The notes under the pieces: generated by a model
Told to the model about the DNA's origin: nothing
Seen by the model: only the letters and a program-made list of their open reading frames with translations
The model's database searches: none
Made by a program: the position numbers and the translations under genes
Shown here: piece by piece, positions 48,633 through 60,087 of the stretch
Position numbering within the stretch: the first letter of the stretch is position 1
Layout of the letters: each line of letters opens with the position of its first letter
Assembly (NCBI GenBank): GCA_029532415.1
Contig: JAQOTA010000020.1
Location: 1,116,001 to 1,180,000, forward strand
Reading direction: 5' to 3'
DNA from: Marasmius tenuissimus
Lineage: Eukaryota > Basidiomycota > Agaricomycetes > Agaricales > Marasmiaceae
DNA length: 64,000 bases

Positions 48633-49018
48633 TACCACCGACCTTCGGAACCTTCTGGGCGGAAAAACTGTACCGCAAACTCCTATCAGCCTTCTCAATC
48701 GCACACGCGGGGTATTTCAAGCCTCGTAATGCTCTCCGATGGGAGCTCCTTGGGCTGCAACAGGTAATACAAGGCGCGAACGACGCTAATCTGTCTCACG
48801 CGAGAGGGGCAGATCAACTTGTATATCAGTATGTTCTCACACTTTGGTCCGACTTCGTGCAAAGCTATCTGCTTACCTTTTTCTTTCTAGTAACCTGGTC
48901 AGGGCTACACATGCGTCTGAAGTGTCGAGCCACCGGCGTTCTTGCCCCCGCCTGCTCGGACACTGGGTCTCGCCTAACGAGTATTGTCGTACAAATTTGC
49001 CTGTTGGAGTACATCTAG
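48633..49018 (+). pseudogene. WPGY-family relic W7
   Basis: The frame resembles the WPGY proteins: HAGYFKPRNALRWELLGLQQ and VIQGANDANLSHARG correspond to YAGYSN-GMPLREL and MMQGANDAVLAHTRQ, followed by GTATGT exactly at the family's first intron position. Exon 2 (WSGLHMRLKC, SRLTSIVVQICLLEYI) aligns with WPGYEHVPWC...SVIAHCFSEYVE but ends in TAG where the others have GAG. N-terminus and exon 3 are missing. It is far more diverged than the other copies, an old relic. Confidence 0.6.
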
Positions 49019-49467
49019 GTAGATCTCCACTCTCGGTTTTCGACCGCTCATCATGATCCTGACGAGTCGCCCCGTAGGAACCCTGGCATAGACGATCAAG
49101 ACTCTTGACTGGCGACTTGGACATCATCCTCTTGTTTGTGTGCAATGCCGGCGACGATCATCAGACTTCAAATAGAATCGAAAATGTTTGCTCTTGGCTC
49201 ATACCATTTCCATTCGATTGTATTGAAGAGCTTCTCAATATATCAGTATTGCTAGCTTTCATTCCATGAAACGCATTCTCGCCGGCGCAAGAAGACCAGG
49301 GTGGATTCGGTGTTCAGATAAGCAGTCCACGAGTTGGATATGTTCTCAGAACGGCACTCTACTCTCGCGAGGGGGATGGCAGGTCTACCTCTCGTTGTCG
49401 GTATTAAGTATAGCCTGGAATACTATTTGCAGGAGTATTCTAATCAGAAAATTGTCCGTGCAGCATT
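49019..49467. other. Intergenic, no gene seen
   Basis: Separates the WPGY relic from the tra2-like gene; no recognisable content. Confidence 0.5.
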
Positions 49468-50388
49468 TTAATACCTCCTGTTCCATTCACCGGAGTCTCT
49501 GCTGCGACGACGATTGTTACGTCTCCCGTCACGTTCGCTACGATTGTCATCATCCCTCCAGTCTCTGGGCCGACCACGGTCCCTGTGGTCATGGCTGTAG
49601 CGACTGTCGTAAGGCATAGGATCGTAAAGACGCTCCTCTGCATGAATCATGTCAACAGTGAAGATTTACGAACCCGACCAAACTCACCATAGTTCGACAT
49701 TCTTGGTAGTCCAAGATACTTGCCCGGAGTTGGAGTGCGAGCTCGTCCTCTACGAGCCTACGTTCGGGATGAGATGGAGTCAGGGACGGCTGAACCAGAA
49801 CGAGTCTAGGGACTAGAACACCTTTTCAACCGCAATCAACTTGCCATGAAGCTCTGTTGCATTTAAAAGTTGGATAGCTGCGAGGGCCTCTTCCGCCGAC
49901 TCCATGGTCACGAAACCATACCCTCTGGACTCGCGCGTATGTGGATCGAGGATGATTTGTGCTTTCTGAACCTAGCCCGAGATCAGATGTATGTGGTGTC
50001 AAAACACGAACTAAACCTACTCTGCCGGCTTTCGAGAACGTATTGAGAAGATCGCGATTGTCGAGGCGACGGCTCAGGCCTTTCACATGGAGATTGGTTC
50101 CCAAAGGGTTAGCATCTCTCTCTCCACTACGATAGAGATTTAGAATCAGTCCCTGAACATAAAGACAAAAAATGCAACGAATCATGATTACCTCCTCGCA
50201 GAGCGAGCGTTCTTGCGAATGGGGCTAATGTCCCTTCTTGCCTCGTTGCCTGTAACGTCTTGGAATGGAAGAGCGTCAACTTGATGGTCGTAATTCGCGA
50301 GTGGATACTCGGGGCATATTAGAGCGGAGGACCCGAGAAGAGTGGATCGTGAAGTGTCAGTGTCAGTCCGGAGAAAGGAAGACTGCAT
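49468..50388 (-). CDS. tra2-like SR protein with one RRM (5 exons, 230 aa)
   Basis: Exons 50192-50388, 50021-50126, 49822-49971, 49688-49757, 49468-49637. A single RNA recognition motif spans about residues 73-151, with RNP2 NLHVKGL and RNP1 RGYGFVTM. The region before it contains SPIRKNARSARRSGERD; the tail after it is rich in Arg, Asp and Ser with RS/RD pairs (RRRSRDSGEW). This order (short RS, central RRM, RS tail) is that of transformer-2/SR splicing factors, which bind exonic enhancers in the nucleus. Role inferred from the family. A broken copy lies in the opposite arm (31230-31786), so this is the surviving copy of a duplicated pair. Confidence 0.84.
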
Positions 50389-51791
50389 GATCTGATCCCT
50401 CGGATACCCTGGAGGAGCGAACGAAAAAGTCGAAAAAAAAGGATTGTCAAGGAGAAATTGTTTCTGGATCGTTAAACGGATAATATATTCAAAACAAAAA
50501 AGGTGTAATTCGACCAGTGATAAACTTGAAGGTGCTCGATATCAGGTCAAGCAAGTAAGTTGGAACCAAGTGATACGGTCGTTGCTTTCAAAAATGAGGG
50601 CCATTACACGTACCAAGATTCATAGTAGGCATTTATCGAGCTTCAAGAGAAGATGGTGGTCCAGGTGAGAGTACGATGTCCTGTTTCGATAAGGCTGGCC
50701 TGCTCGACATAGTGGTCCGAGCGCAAGTACCAATTTGACACCCATGTAGCGCTCAAACGCTTGTTCTCGGAACCACGTGCCGTCGCGTCTGAGATTTGCT
50801 TGCACCAATACCACCACCATCCCAGTGCGACAGGCACTCGATACGGCTAAGGAGGAGGCATAGAGCCGTTTTAAAGAGCTCTCAAGGCAAACTTTCATCC
50901 GAAATGCTCGCTCGGACAGGAAAAAGAGGACAGAAAGGTTAACACGACACCAGACTGACTTGTACGAAGGAGAATGAAGAGAAGTATTGGTGCTAAGCCG
51001 TGTCAATGGTTCATCCAAGATGCGAACTGAACGGTGCGTACAAATCTCAACTGCACGCGACTGAAAATCTATTGTTCTCCAATATTTCAGCCTCGTTGGT
51101 TATCAAAAATGGCTTATAAGACTTTTTCGAGGCAATCAATACGTCCTACGAACACTCTCGGGACAGCATGGGTGAAGGCAGCCTACTGGTCGTAAATCTG
51201 ATGCTCAGCAGTACGCTCGGTCGGTACGTGATTTTCTCAAAACCCTCATAAGCAGTGGAACCCACGATATCAATTCCAGGACGTAGGCTGCATCTCGGCG
51301 GAAAAAGGACTAGTTGATGAGAATTCAGTAGAACCGAGTGTTACTTTTGGAGTTTGGTTCCGCCCTATAGGAGTATTGATGGTTCTGTGATAGCTCTGGT
51401 ATGTCAGAACTGGCCTGCATGGTATTTCTGCTAATCTGATCGCCCTTGAAGCTTTGTGCTTCTTGACCAGGTGTTAGCCGATGACTCCGTGCACGACCTA
51501 TGTTCCTATCACACACCCACACGCACCCACACTTCGTCTGCGTGTGATCTTATGACAGTTCTTCGACAGCTTCATTTCACATATGCTGTCAGACCAGGAT
51601 GCCCGTGCGATCAGTGCTTGATGCCCCCTGGATATCCCGACCCTTTCACACCTACCCACCTCATGTCTATGACGCTTTCCGTTGCACCCTCATGGACCTA
51701 CGAATGTGCTCACTGTTAATGAGATGTGAATGTGAATGTGACTAGACGATCTATCACTCCTTGCCCCGCGTACTTTTCAATTCATCTACCT

Positions 51792-51828
51792 GTGATTCGC
51801 AACAAGGGTTATTCCTCGGTGTGATCAC
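51792..51828. repeat. Solo palindromic element, right array
   Basis: 37 bp, GTGATTCGCAAC... to ...GTGTGATCAC with core AAGGGTTATTCCTC. Confidence 0.52.
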
Positions 51829-52284
51829 CCGCCGTTCCTTTCACACCAGTCACTTCACGTCTCGTGGCTTCGCCATATTCCTCACCCGCTACTTTCTACC
51901 ACTCGACCACTTGCTCAGCACGATATGTTATCGAGTGAGGGACAATTTCGGGTATCATGGACCGCTGTGTCTTCTCCTGTGACGTCCTTTCATCCTTCTG
52001 TAGTCCTCGGCCGCCCTATACAATCTTTCTGGTATCCTAGCGCTGGCCCGGAATCGTGACCAGGTCTCGAAGCCTGTTTCTCCGGGCTGCCGTTTCGAAC
52101 AGCTGCTTGTGTTATAGGTCGTTTCGGACGTTGGGATATCTGGAGAGATGTGGTTGATATCACCCATCAGCTCAGCCTCAGTCGCGACCAACCCGTCGGT
52201 CTCATGGGTGTAATCCGGAGACTGATCGTTGTGAAACCTTCCTATAGTCAGGATTCGGTACTAAGGTCGCTTTTTCTACTTCGT

Positions 52285-52320
52285 GTGACTGCAACGAGGG
52301 CGTTCTCTCGTTGTGTTCAC
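52285..52320. repeat. Solo palindromic element, right array
   Basis: 36 bp, core AACGAGGGCGTTCTCTCGTT, a near-perfect stem; followed by TTCACAGCCGTTCACA. Confidence 0.58.
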
Positions 52321-52387
52321 TCCGTAGCTGGCTGTTCACAGCCGTTCACACTCAGGCTCCTACTAGGACCTATAGCGCTATCTAAAT

Positions 52388-52424
52388 GTGATCTACATAA
52401 GGGTGATTGCTCGTTATGAGTTAC
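52388..52424. repeat. Solo palindromic element, right array
   Basis: 37 bp, core ATAAGGGTGATTGCTCGTTAT; followed by TTCACAATCCTTCAC. Confidence 0.5.
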
Positions 52425-52524
52425 GGAACCTTTCGAACCCTTCACAATCCTTCACCTCTTCGAAGAGATTCTGCCTTCCCCATGGTCACACACGGACCCA
52501 CAACCCCACATTTGGGTCGATTTT

Positions 52525-52559
52525 GTGACCTCAATCAGGCGTTCCCTCGTTATGTTCAC
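52525..52559. repeat. Solo palindromic element, right array
   Basis: 35 bp, core ATCAGGCGTTCCCTCGTTAT; followed by CTTCACAAGCCTTCACA. Confidence 0.55.
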
Positions 52560-53550
52560 CGCGCAGCATCTCGCTTGCTCCCAAGCCCTTCACAAGCCTT
52601 CACAGATGCCGCGAAGGTCGTGTGTGTCGAAGCAACTGGCCCATACACTGGCATGCTTCCTTTCGGATCTCGATGCTGGCACGGGGCGCTTTTGGTCGCT
52701 TTATAAGGCCTTGAGAGGCGTACGGAATCCCTTTTCCTCTCCCCATCACCCTGCAACTTACGAACTGCTACGAACGTGGGATCGTTGTCCTATGTGGTTG
52801 ATGTAGTTTCTCGCCAGTCGCCCCCGCTTGTGTCGCTGCGTCAACCCTATGCACCGTACTTTTCTCGTCGTTCGCTCGCCACGAGGCTTGTCGAACTTCA
52901 CCCCCTCCGTTCGACCCGAGCTCTCTACGGTTCAATCGTCCCGATAGTAATCTCAGCCCGAGGCTTCCTTTTTCGGTTCATTCGGAGAAACGGGTAGTCT
53001 GGTTACAAGCCAAGGGTAGACATGGTCAAGAGGATAATGGGTTACCTCGAGGCTCGGGAGGCGGTTGGCGGTGTATGGGGAATCTCAGTGGGGGGCGGCC
53101 GGGGGAACAAGGGCAAGGAAGGGACAAGACTAGATGAAAGAGATGCTTTGGGCTGGAAGGAGGACAACAGACCCTAGTATAGATGACACATACCTGATGG
53201 CTCGTAGACAGTCTTCGTGCCTTGGGTCCGGCCTCGCTCAACGCCAGCTCTCCTTGTCGAAGTCAATCGCGAAATCCCAACCCCATGGCCCGGTCATCGA
53301 TCAGATGCTCACTCGCTGCCTTGCGACAACCGAATTACCATGAACGCTTTTACCCGTCATCCGTTCACCTACCCTTGTCGGTCCCACCTCGGACAACGTT
53401 GTCGTACTCATTCAAGGCTAGAGGTGAAAGGGTGAACGGGAACGACGCTTTCATCAACAACGACGACCTCGAGGACGTTTCACATTTCACGGCCAAAGCT
53501 GCAGACTAAGCCCTGTATTTTCCTTTTCTGGTATATTACACCCTGTGTCT

Positions 53551-53586
53551 GTGATCTTAACGAGGGTGTTCCCCCTCTATAATCAC
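53551..53586. promoter_or_regulatory. GTGAT...ATCAC palindrome upstream of W5
   Basis: 36 bp, core AACGAGGGTGTTCCCCCTC, arms GTGAT/ATCAC, ending 310 bases before the W5 ATG; TTCACATCCTTTCACC follows. Confidence 0.62.
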
Positions 53587-53895
53587 CCACTTGCGCAATC
53601 GCTCGCGTTCACATCCTTTCACCTACGCTATTATCACCCGCCGTCGTCGATCTTTTGCTCCCCGCGTCGCGTTCCAAAATCTTTCAGAAAAATCACCCCG
53701 TTGTCCTTTCATTCCTAGGTTTTCACAGTTCCATGAAAGACTTTCGGTGCTTGTGCACGCGCTTTAGCACTAGGTGTTGCCCTCGAAGGGATGGAATATA
53801 TAATGTGGTTAATTTCGTGGTATGTTCGACATCAGCTTGGTCTGATCTTCAGCTACTCGCAACAACTTCTCTTGCAATCGCAACTCTCTCCCGAA

Positions 53896-54589
53896 ATGTC
53901 CTACACCAACCCTCTCCACACTCCTGTCGGTTCCATCAACCGCTCCTCTTACTCTACTTTGGGTTCTGCTATTCAGCAACCCTCTGCGTCCGCCAGCGCT
54001 TCTACCCGCCGACGCGTACCACAGACGCCTGTGGGGAAGTCGCGGCCTTCGAATGGGATCTCGTTCGACTATGCGGGGTACTCGAACCTCGGAATGCCCC
54101 TACGGGAGCTTCATGCGAGAGGCCCTCATGCACTCCAGCAGATGATGCAAGGCGCGAACGATGCTGTTATGGCTCATACAAGACAGAGAAAGATTGATCT
54201 TCATATTTTGGTATGCTCTCTAGACCCGTTCAACTTTGTGCAGAATTGCTGACTTGGATTCTTTCTCATAGTGGCCCGGCTACGAACACGTACCCTGGTG
54301 TCGCAGTATCGACATCATAACATCCACTGGTCCTATTGCCAGGGCTCATCTCGCTAGTATCATCGCACACTGCTTCTCGGAATACGTCGAGGTGAATACT
54401 TTTACCTGATCTGATTTGTCTTTGGCTTGTTCTGACTCTCTTCCTCAGAAAATCCAGTACCAGTCTACCACGAATCCAGACTGGCGTCTCGGTCCTGGTG
54501 GCTTTTGCCTCGACCACATCATGCTGCTATCTGTGTACAATGTTGGCGAGGATTCATGGCAAGCGGAGGTTGCTATCGACTTTAGGTAG
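53896..54589 (+). CDS. WPGY-family protein W5 (3 exons, 191 aa)
   Basis: Exons 53896-54210, 54272-54391, 54449-54589 (315/120/141 nt). Nearly the same protein as W4: MSYTNPLHTPVGSINRSSY start, GMPLREL, QQMMQGANDAVMAHTRQRK, WPGYEHVPWCRSIDII, GPIARAHLASIIAHCFSEYVE, and WQAEVAIDFR at the end. TATATAA near 53797 is the likely TATA box, about 97 bases upstream of the ATG. A GTATGT...TTCAG stretch at 53819-53850 might be a very short 5'UTR intron and is present in W2 too. Convergent with the broken F-box gene downstream. Function unknown. Confidence 0.83.
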
Positions 54590-54733
54590 ACGATTTGTCT
54601 ATCTATTGAGATACCTACTACCTGCCTTATACCTCATTACGATATCATTCTGAGAATAGTTGCTCCTTTCCTTTTCTTTCGTATACATGGAGAGCTTCCC
54701 GATCATAGATAACGGGACCGTAGGTATATATAA

Positions 54734-56250
54734 TCAATCCTGCAGAATAACGACTCCTCATTGTGCTCCATCTTTTCTGAATGATTTTTCCAATACCTAC
54801 ATAATTGCTCTGTCGCCTCCCTTGGTCCCCTCATGACTATCGTGATTTCCAAGGCCTCTTTCCCTTTCCATACACAAGACTCCCTCAAGAAGAACTTCAG
54901 CTGATCGAGTAAAGTGGGTACGACGTCAGCATCGACATCGTTGGCAATGTCCACCCGAAGTACCAATTCCTCCAGCCGTGGGCAATCAAACCAACCAATC
55001 GCGAATGCTCCACACAAACTCCGGATGATGTCGTCCATAATCACAGGAGAGTTCGCCTCCCTCCTCGTCACAGTGCTCCGTGCCACAACGATATTGAGCG
55101 AGAGGGACTCCAGCGACTTGAAGTGCCGGACGTCATGTAGCAAATGACTATACCATTTATATCTCCGCTTCCAGTCTCCATGATATGAGCATCGAAATTC
55201 TAACCAAGTGAGGTTGGGGCCACAGGCCTACATGAGACGTGCCAGTGGACTCTGGTATGAAACTAGAGACCCACAGAAATCTTCTACGCTAAGTTCCGTG
55301 AGATTCGGGAGGTTGACATAGTGTAGAATGTTATCGACGAAGCCTCCAGTTCTTTCCGTGTAGATGAGGCACTTGGTTGAGGGAAGGGTGATTTGTGCGA
55401 AGGCATGCTGTGCTCCCCGGATTGTCTCCTCGATCGACGACGATCAAGTCACGTCCATGCGGATGACCTCTGCCGATTCCGCGAACTTCAAAACGTTATA
55501 AGTCTCCCAGACCGATTTGCTCTGGATGATGTCGATACGCTCGAGTTGCTGCCAGGGCAAGGTAGTCCTCCAGTTACGCGCGTGGGTGCCGGGAGAGACA
55601 CCCTTGGAGGAGAATGCCCTCAGCCTCGGTGCTACGCTGAACAGGGCAGTGAGGCATTCCTGAGGCGAGACGTTTCCGAAAGGGCGTGAAGGAGAAAGAC
55701 CATCTGCCCCGTGGACAATGAGGTTCAGCCACTCGAGATTATTTACTTTGCCCCTGATAGGCCGCAACTCCGAGGCGAGGGAGAGATGCATCTCCGGTGT
55801 GGTGTACTGCCAAGAATCAGAGCACCTCACCAATGTTCGAAGGACCTCTCGCTCGATGTCTGTACAGCTGGTCGTCGAGCCGGTTCGGAAAATGAAGTTG
55901 AGTCTTCCGAAGTCATTGTCAGGAGGATAAGCGAGGAAAAGCCAGGAGTCGATCATGTATTGAGCTTGTTTCAGACCTTCCGGGCTGCTGATCGTCGCCC
56001 ACGTCCACGATGGTGCACTATCAGCGGTGATCTCGAAGTCTTGCCACATCGAAGGGGTTTGCTCAGCTACACTCCTCCATTGCCTACTGACATTCATCAG
56101 TATGCGAGCTTGAGCGCCAGGTTGCAATGGATTGCGAGCCGGCGATTCCAGGTCGTGGGCAGCGTGAGTGAAGGTAAAGATTTGGGATAAGATCTTTTTG
56201 GGAAAGTCATGGATTATCGCGTTTGATCCTGTGTTCGAGTGGGAGGACAT
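54734..56250 (-). pseudogene. F-box / LRR-like pseudogene 3 (right-arm copy)
   Basis: Aligns along its length with F-box gene 2. The N-terminal 268 codons are open and include IHDFPKKILSQIFTFTHAA and SMWQDFEI. Then TGA follows MDVT (just upstream of 55444), TAG occurs near 55231 where gene 2 has AAG, and close to the 3' end a frameshift displaces the VILQD terminus. No splice pair removes either stop. A truncated 268-residue product with the F-box but without most of the repeat region is possible. Confidence 0.82.
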
Positions 56251-57476
56251 GGGTCGATAAGTTTCTAAAACATGGATCCGAAGCCAGCTATCCCTTCAGA
56301 ATGCATGTTCGTGGCTGAAAAAACCAGACTCACCGTGCTGATGACGACGTCGACGTGCCAGTGGGGATTGTTACAAGTGATAGTGGCTACAATCGTGCTA
56401 AGTTGCGTCTCGCTTTATATGCAATTTGGGCCGCATTGTTATACTTTCTTGGGAGATTTGCCTTTGTGCAAGATCATTGTGTGGCAGGAATAGTGACCAA
56501 CAATGATTGTATGTGAGAATTGGTGGGTGACAATGGTGGCAGAAGCAGAGAAAGTGGGCCACTGGCAACGGTACCGGTGACTCAACGCCAAGCCCCGGTC
56601 CTCGGGCTCCGATCTGGTCACTCTTCTCCTTTCTCCTCGATGTACTTCATCACAAGATTGGTATGTTCGCTCCTAAAACCCTATAAAGCCCTAAGCAGAG
56701 GCATACTGAGCTCGTAACAGGTCAGAACTCCGTTGGTTTCTCAGAAATTTCTCATAACTCTCATTTTCGACGGCGGGCGTGCCCCGTACCTCATTCATGG
56801 ATAGGTGCAGATTTACTGGTTGCGGGAAGTCGAGAAACGACATGGAGGCGTCGATAATCGTGATTGTCCGACGAGGACCACCAGCTCATATGAGTGGATA
56901 GCTCTCGTCAATCCTGCACTCGCTACTGTCCTATTTCACTCAATTCGGATGGCACGTGACTTTCAATTTTCGCCAAAAAAATCCCATAAATCAAGAGAAA
57001 ATTATTGGCGGTGTTTCCGAAAATTGTTGTGACCTGTGACCATCCGAATTGAGTGAAATAGGACAGTATCGGTCTAGCTCACCAGAAGACAACGCCGTCT
57101 TTTTCGTACCGTAACATCGAGGCGCTTCGTCTTTATTGTGTGAATTGACAGGTCTAATACTCAGATTGAATCACATCAATCGTTCCCTCCAATGTAGATG
57201 ATTCTGGTACTTCGTGCAGAATGGGTATTAGCTCACTCCCGCTCTATCGTGATCCATTGGGACTTGCTGGTCACGGATTCGGCTTCTCGTTGTAGGACAT
57301 TTGTCGATGATGAGAGCACGGGATCACCAGCGATCATTCCCGTGATACAGTGTGCCCAAGGGTGATACGAGGGGGACATGAGGCGTGCTGTTGAGGGCGG
57401 GCTGTGTTTGACCTCTAATCACCTCGCACCTTCTCTCGTCCCTTCCCTTCCCAACTTCTTGCTCGGTCTTAAGGAC
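56251..57476. other. Intergenic with one MITE
   Basis: No gene seen; contains the 141 bp terminal-inverted-repeat element at 56926. Confidence 0.5.
56926..57066. mobile_element. 141 bp MITE with 27 bp terminal inverted repeats and TA target duplication
   Basis: Starts CTGTCCTATTTCACTCAATT and ends with its reverse complement (AATTGAGTGAAATAGGACAG). TA flanks both ends (56924-56925 and 57067-57068). Size, TIR and TA duplication fit a non-autonomous Tc1/mariner-type element. No coding capacity. Confidence 0.85.
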
Positions 57477-59818
57477 ATGTCTACTTACTTCTCTAACGCC
57501 CAAAGCACGACCATAGGAGCCAATGCCAATTTTCAGACCGTGACTGGAAATGCTGCCAGTGTGATCACCAACCATTACTACAACTCGGAAAGAGGAGATC
57601 TGATCACGGTGGTAAGTGCCAGTTTGTGTCGCCAATAGTTATAATCGACATCTTTGATCTTATATCTAGCACGGAAGGACCGTCAGAAGAGTGATTGACG
57701 GGGACATCAATTTCCAACGTCTTCTATCGTCCGAGATCCTTTGTATCAATATCCAGCCAGAGGGGGCATCGATATCGAACGAATCGCAGCTCGTCAAAGT
57801 CAAGAAAACAGTACAAACTGCCAAGATAGTTGGACGGGGGGAAGTATTTACTGCTACCACTCTTGAGCCGGTCGATGAGAAGGATCGAGACAAGTTCGGG
57901 AAGGTGAGTAGTATTATTCGGATAGAGTAGAATAACTCGATGATTGGCTTCAGATAACGAGGATTGTCCTTGAGGCAGCGATGGGCCAGCGGTGAGTCGA
58001 CGTACATCTCGTCTGTTGGTTGTCATGATATCATCTCACAGATCGGCGTTGCTCACTCAATTATTTGCGGTGGCTGAGTCAAAGGTTTTCACATGGATAG
58101 CTCACGATGGTAGGCTCTTTATTGAAAATCTTTGATGCGGATGCTAAAAGGGTTGTAGAAGTGGCGAATGGGAAGCGTTTTTTTGATCAGTATTGGAAAA
58201 AGGACGCGATTGTGTTCCACTACCTTGATCATACATTCGTAAGTACGTTCAGCCTTCGAGTTTCCTGTCCTAGTTGAGAAGCTCCCTTAGGCGGTTACGG
58301 TCAATTTTTTGCGCTCCGAAGGGACTCTGATGTGCCCAGTGAGTAGACTGTTTTTACTGTCAACTTGCAAGTAATAGCAATTAGGTGACAAATCAGTGGA
58401 AGCATTGGTTTTTCAACCTCAAAACTCTGACTTGGCAATTCGACCCTGCTTCCCTTTCCCTCTTACCACCGAGCGAATACGAGCTCTACCCATTTTGTAA
58501 TCACCAAACTCCGCTTACCGAAGACACCACTCTACAACTCAACCCTGTCGCAATCACCGCCTGCGTCGAGGAAAACTTTGGCGACGTTTTGTACCTAATC
58601 GCGTCAACCTCAGGGAGGTGGTTTGGTGACCTGTCGAAGTTTGCCCGACATGGCCTTTTGACGTTTGGGGCCATTATTGAGTGGAAAAGACCTGGAATCT
58701 TTGCCCATCTTCCCTCTATCCCTTCTCCTAAATGGTACTGTAGTGGCTTCAGCCCTGACGTCAAAGCCAGCTACTCCAGCTCAGGTATGTCCGTCTATTG
58801 ACTAGGCTTTCTTCCTTCGCTGACTACCTTAGTCCCGTGGCGAGTCGATCTATCATTCCGGAAAGTTGGTGATGTCCAGGTGACGTTGAGTTTCAGCTTG
58901 CGCATTCCGGAAATCGACTACATTCGATTTCGCTGCGCCTATCTCTGTCAGTCCCTACGTTTCTACACCGACTGCAGTGATGTTCAGGAGGTCGGTGAGT
59001 ATCCGTTCACATACTTCTGCTTTCCTCAGTCTGATGTTCCCTTCTCCTCCTGAGCTTGCATAGATCACGTTGGGTTTTGCCTCAAAGGCACCTTTCTTCA
59101 TAATCCTACAAGCGGTTTGGCGCCAGTGTACCTCTTTGTCCCACCTCTGTTGACGTACTCTATCAACAACGTCTATAGTGTTTACTATCCGTTCCCAAAG
59201 AGCCTATTTTACTGGTCTCACGACCCACAGGGAAGGAGTGCCATTGCGGAGGAGAATTGGGAGAAATTTGGCATCCCCGAGTTGAGCGTGGAAGAATGGA
59301 TCGGTAACTACTGGATAGAGGACCAATACGCATTTGTGCGGGATCATCTTTGCTCGAGGAAGTACAACCCGAATGGGAGGCAGTACGCTTGTGATCATGG
59401 ATATCCTGAGTTGATACTCAGTGAGTAGCATTTCTCTCCCTCATTTTGACACTACACCGACGTCGTTTGTTTTCCCCCCTCAGCCGATCCTCACGATATC
59501 ATCAAGGTTCAAGAGCATGAATGCTTGGACTTGGATCGCAAAGCTTCCCTTTCTCATTCACTTCTCGCATCCCCGTTAAGCCTTCCGTCTGGCGTACTAG
59601 ATATGAAATGCGATAGCAAACACGAAGATACTTCAACACGACAAATTAAAGATACAGCACCTCACTGGGCCAAGCCCGGATTCTTAAACAATTTGTGTAC
59701 GTATCTGTTCAGTTTCATAGGTACGGGTCTAAAGTCCGATGCACATTCCTCAGATAACTTGGTCTTGAAGACCGTTGCCCACGCGGATGGCTTGGATTAT
59801 TCTGTGGTAGCCTGCTAG
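57477..59818 (+). CDS. Agaricomycete protein of unknown function (10 exons, 618 aa)
   Basis: Exons 57477-57611, 57670-57903, 57954-57991, 58042-58109, 58159-58238, 58291-58338, 58385-58784, 58833-58994, 59064-59420, 59484-59818; all phases close. The N-terminus (FSNAQSTTIGANANFQTVTGN, then NHYYNSERGDLITV) and the block YWSHDPQGRSAIAEENWEKFG / IPELSVEEWIGNYW / YACDHGYPELIL match a widespread mushroom family I know only as uncharacterised. Exon 2 has HGRTVRRVIDGDINFQRLLS. No signal peptide. One hydrophobic patch near the C-terminus (NNLCTYLFSFIGTG) could be a membrane segment. In relatives this body sometimes follows an N-terminal domain; here it stands alone. Function not inferable. Confidence 0.8.
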
Positions 59819-60087
59819 TTCGGATTTCAGTGTACTCTCGAGCCTCGACCGTTTCCCCCTTACGCTCAATGTTCCCAGGCTGGCAACTCAAAGATGGTGG
59901 TCCAGGATCAACTGTGCTGTCAATAATCCACCCGAGGCGAATCCAAAGTGATTTGCGTTTCTATCACTCCTGAAGTAGGATGAGAGATGAAAAGAAACTA
60001 TTTGAGTATATCATAAGTTTAACAATGTACAGCATATCAAGGTATATGTCCAGACGTAGGGGTATACAAACTTGAGAGAAATACTAT

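Larger units (their letters stand above)
50389..53550. other. Gene-free palindrome array region, right arm
   Basis: Mirror of 28.0-31.2 kb. Contains four palindromes (51792-52559) and no conserved open frame. Confidence 0.55.
49765..56250 (-). repeat. Right arm of a large inverted duplication
   Basis: Inverted partner of 25241-31845; see that entry for landmarks. The arm starts inside intron 4 of the tra2-like gene and ends at the F-box start codon. The two arms are separated by about 18 kb. Confidence 0.82.
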
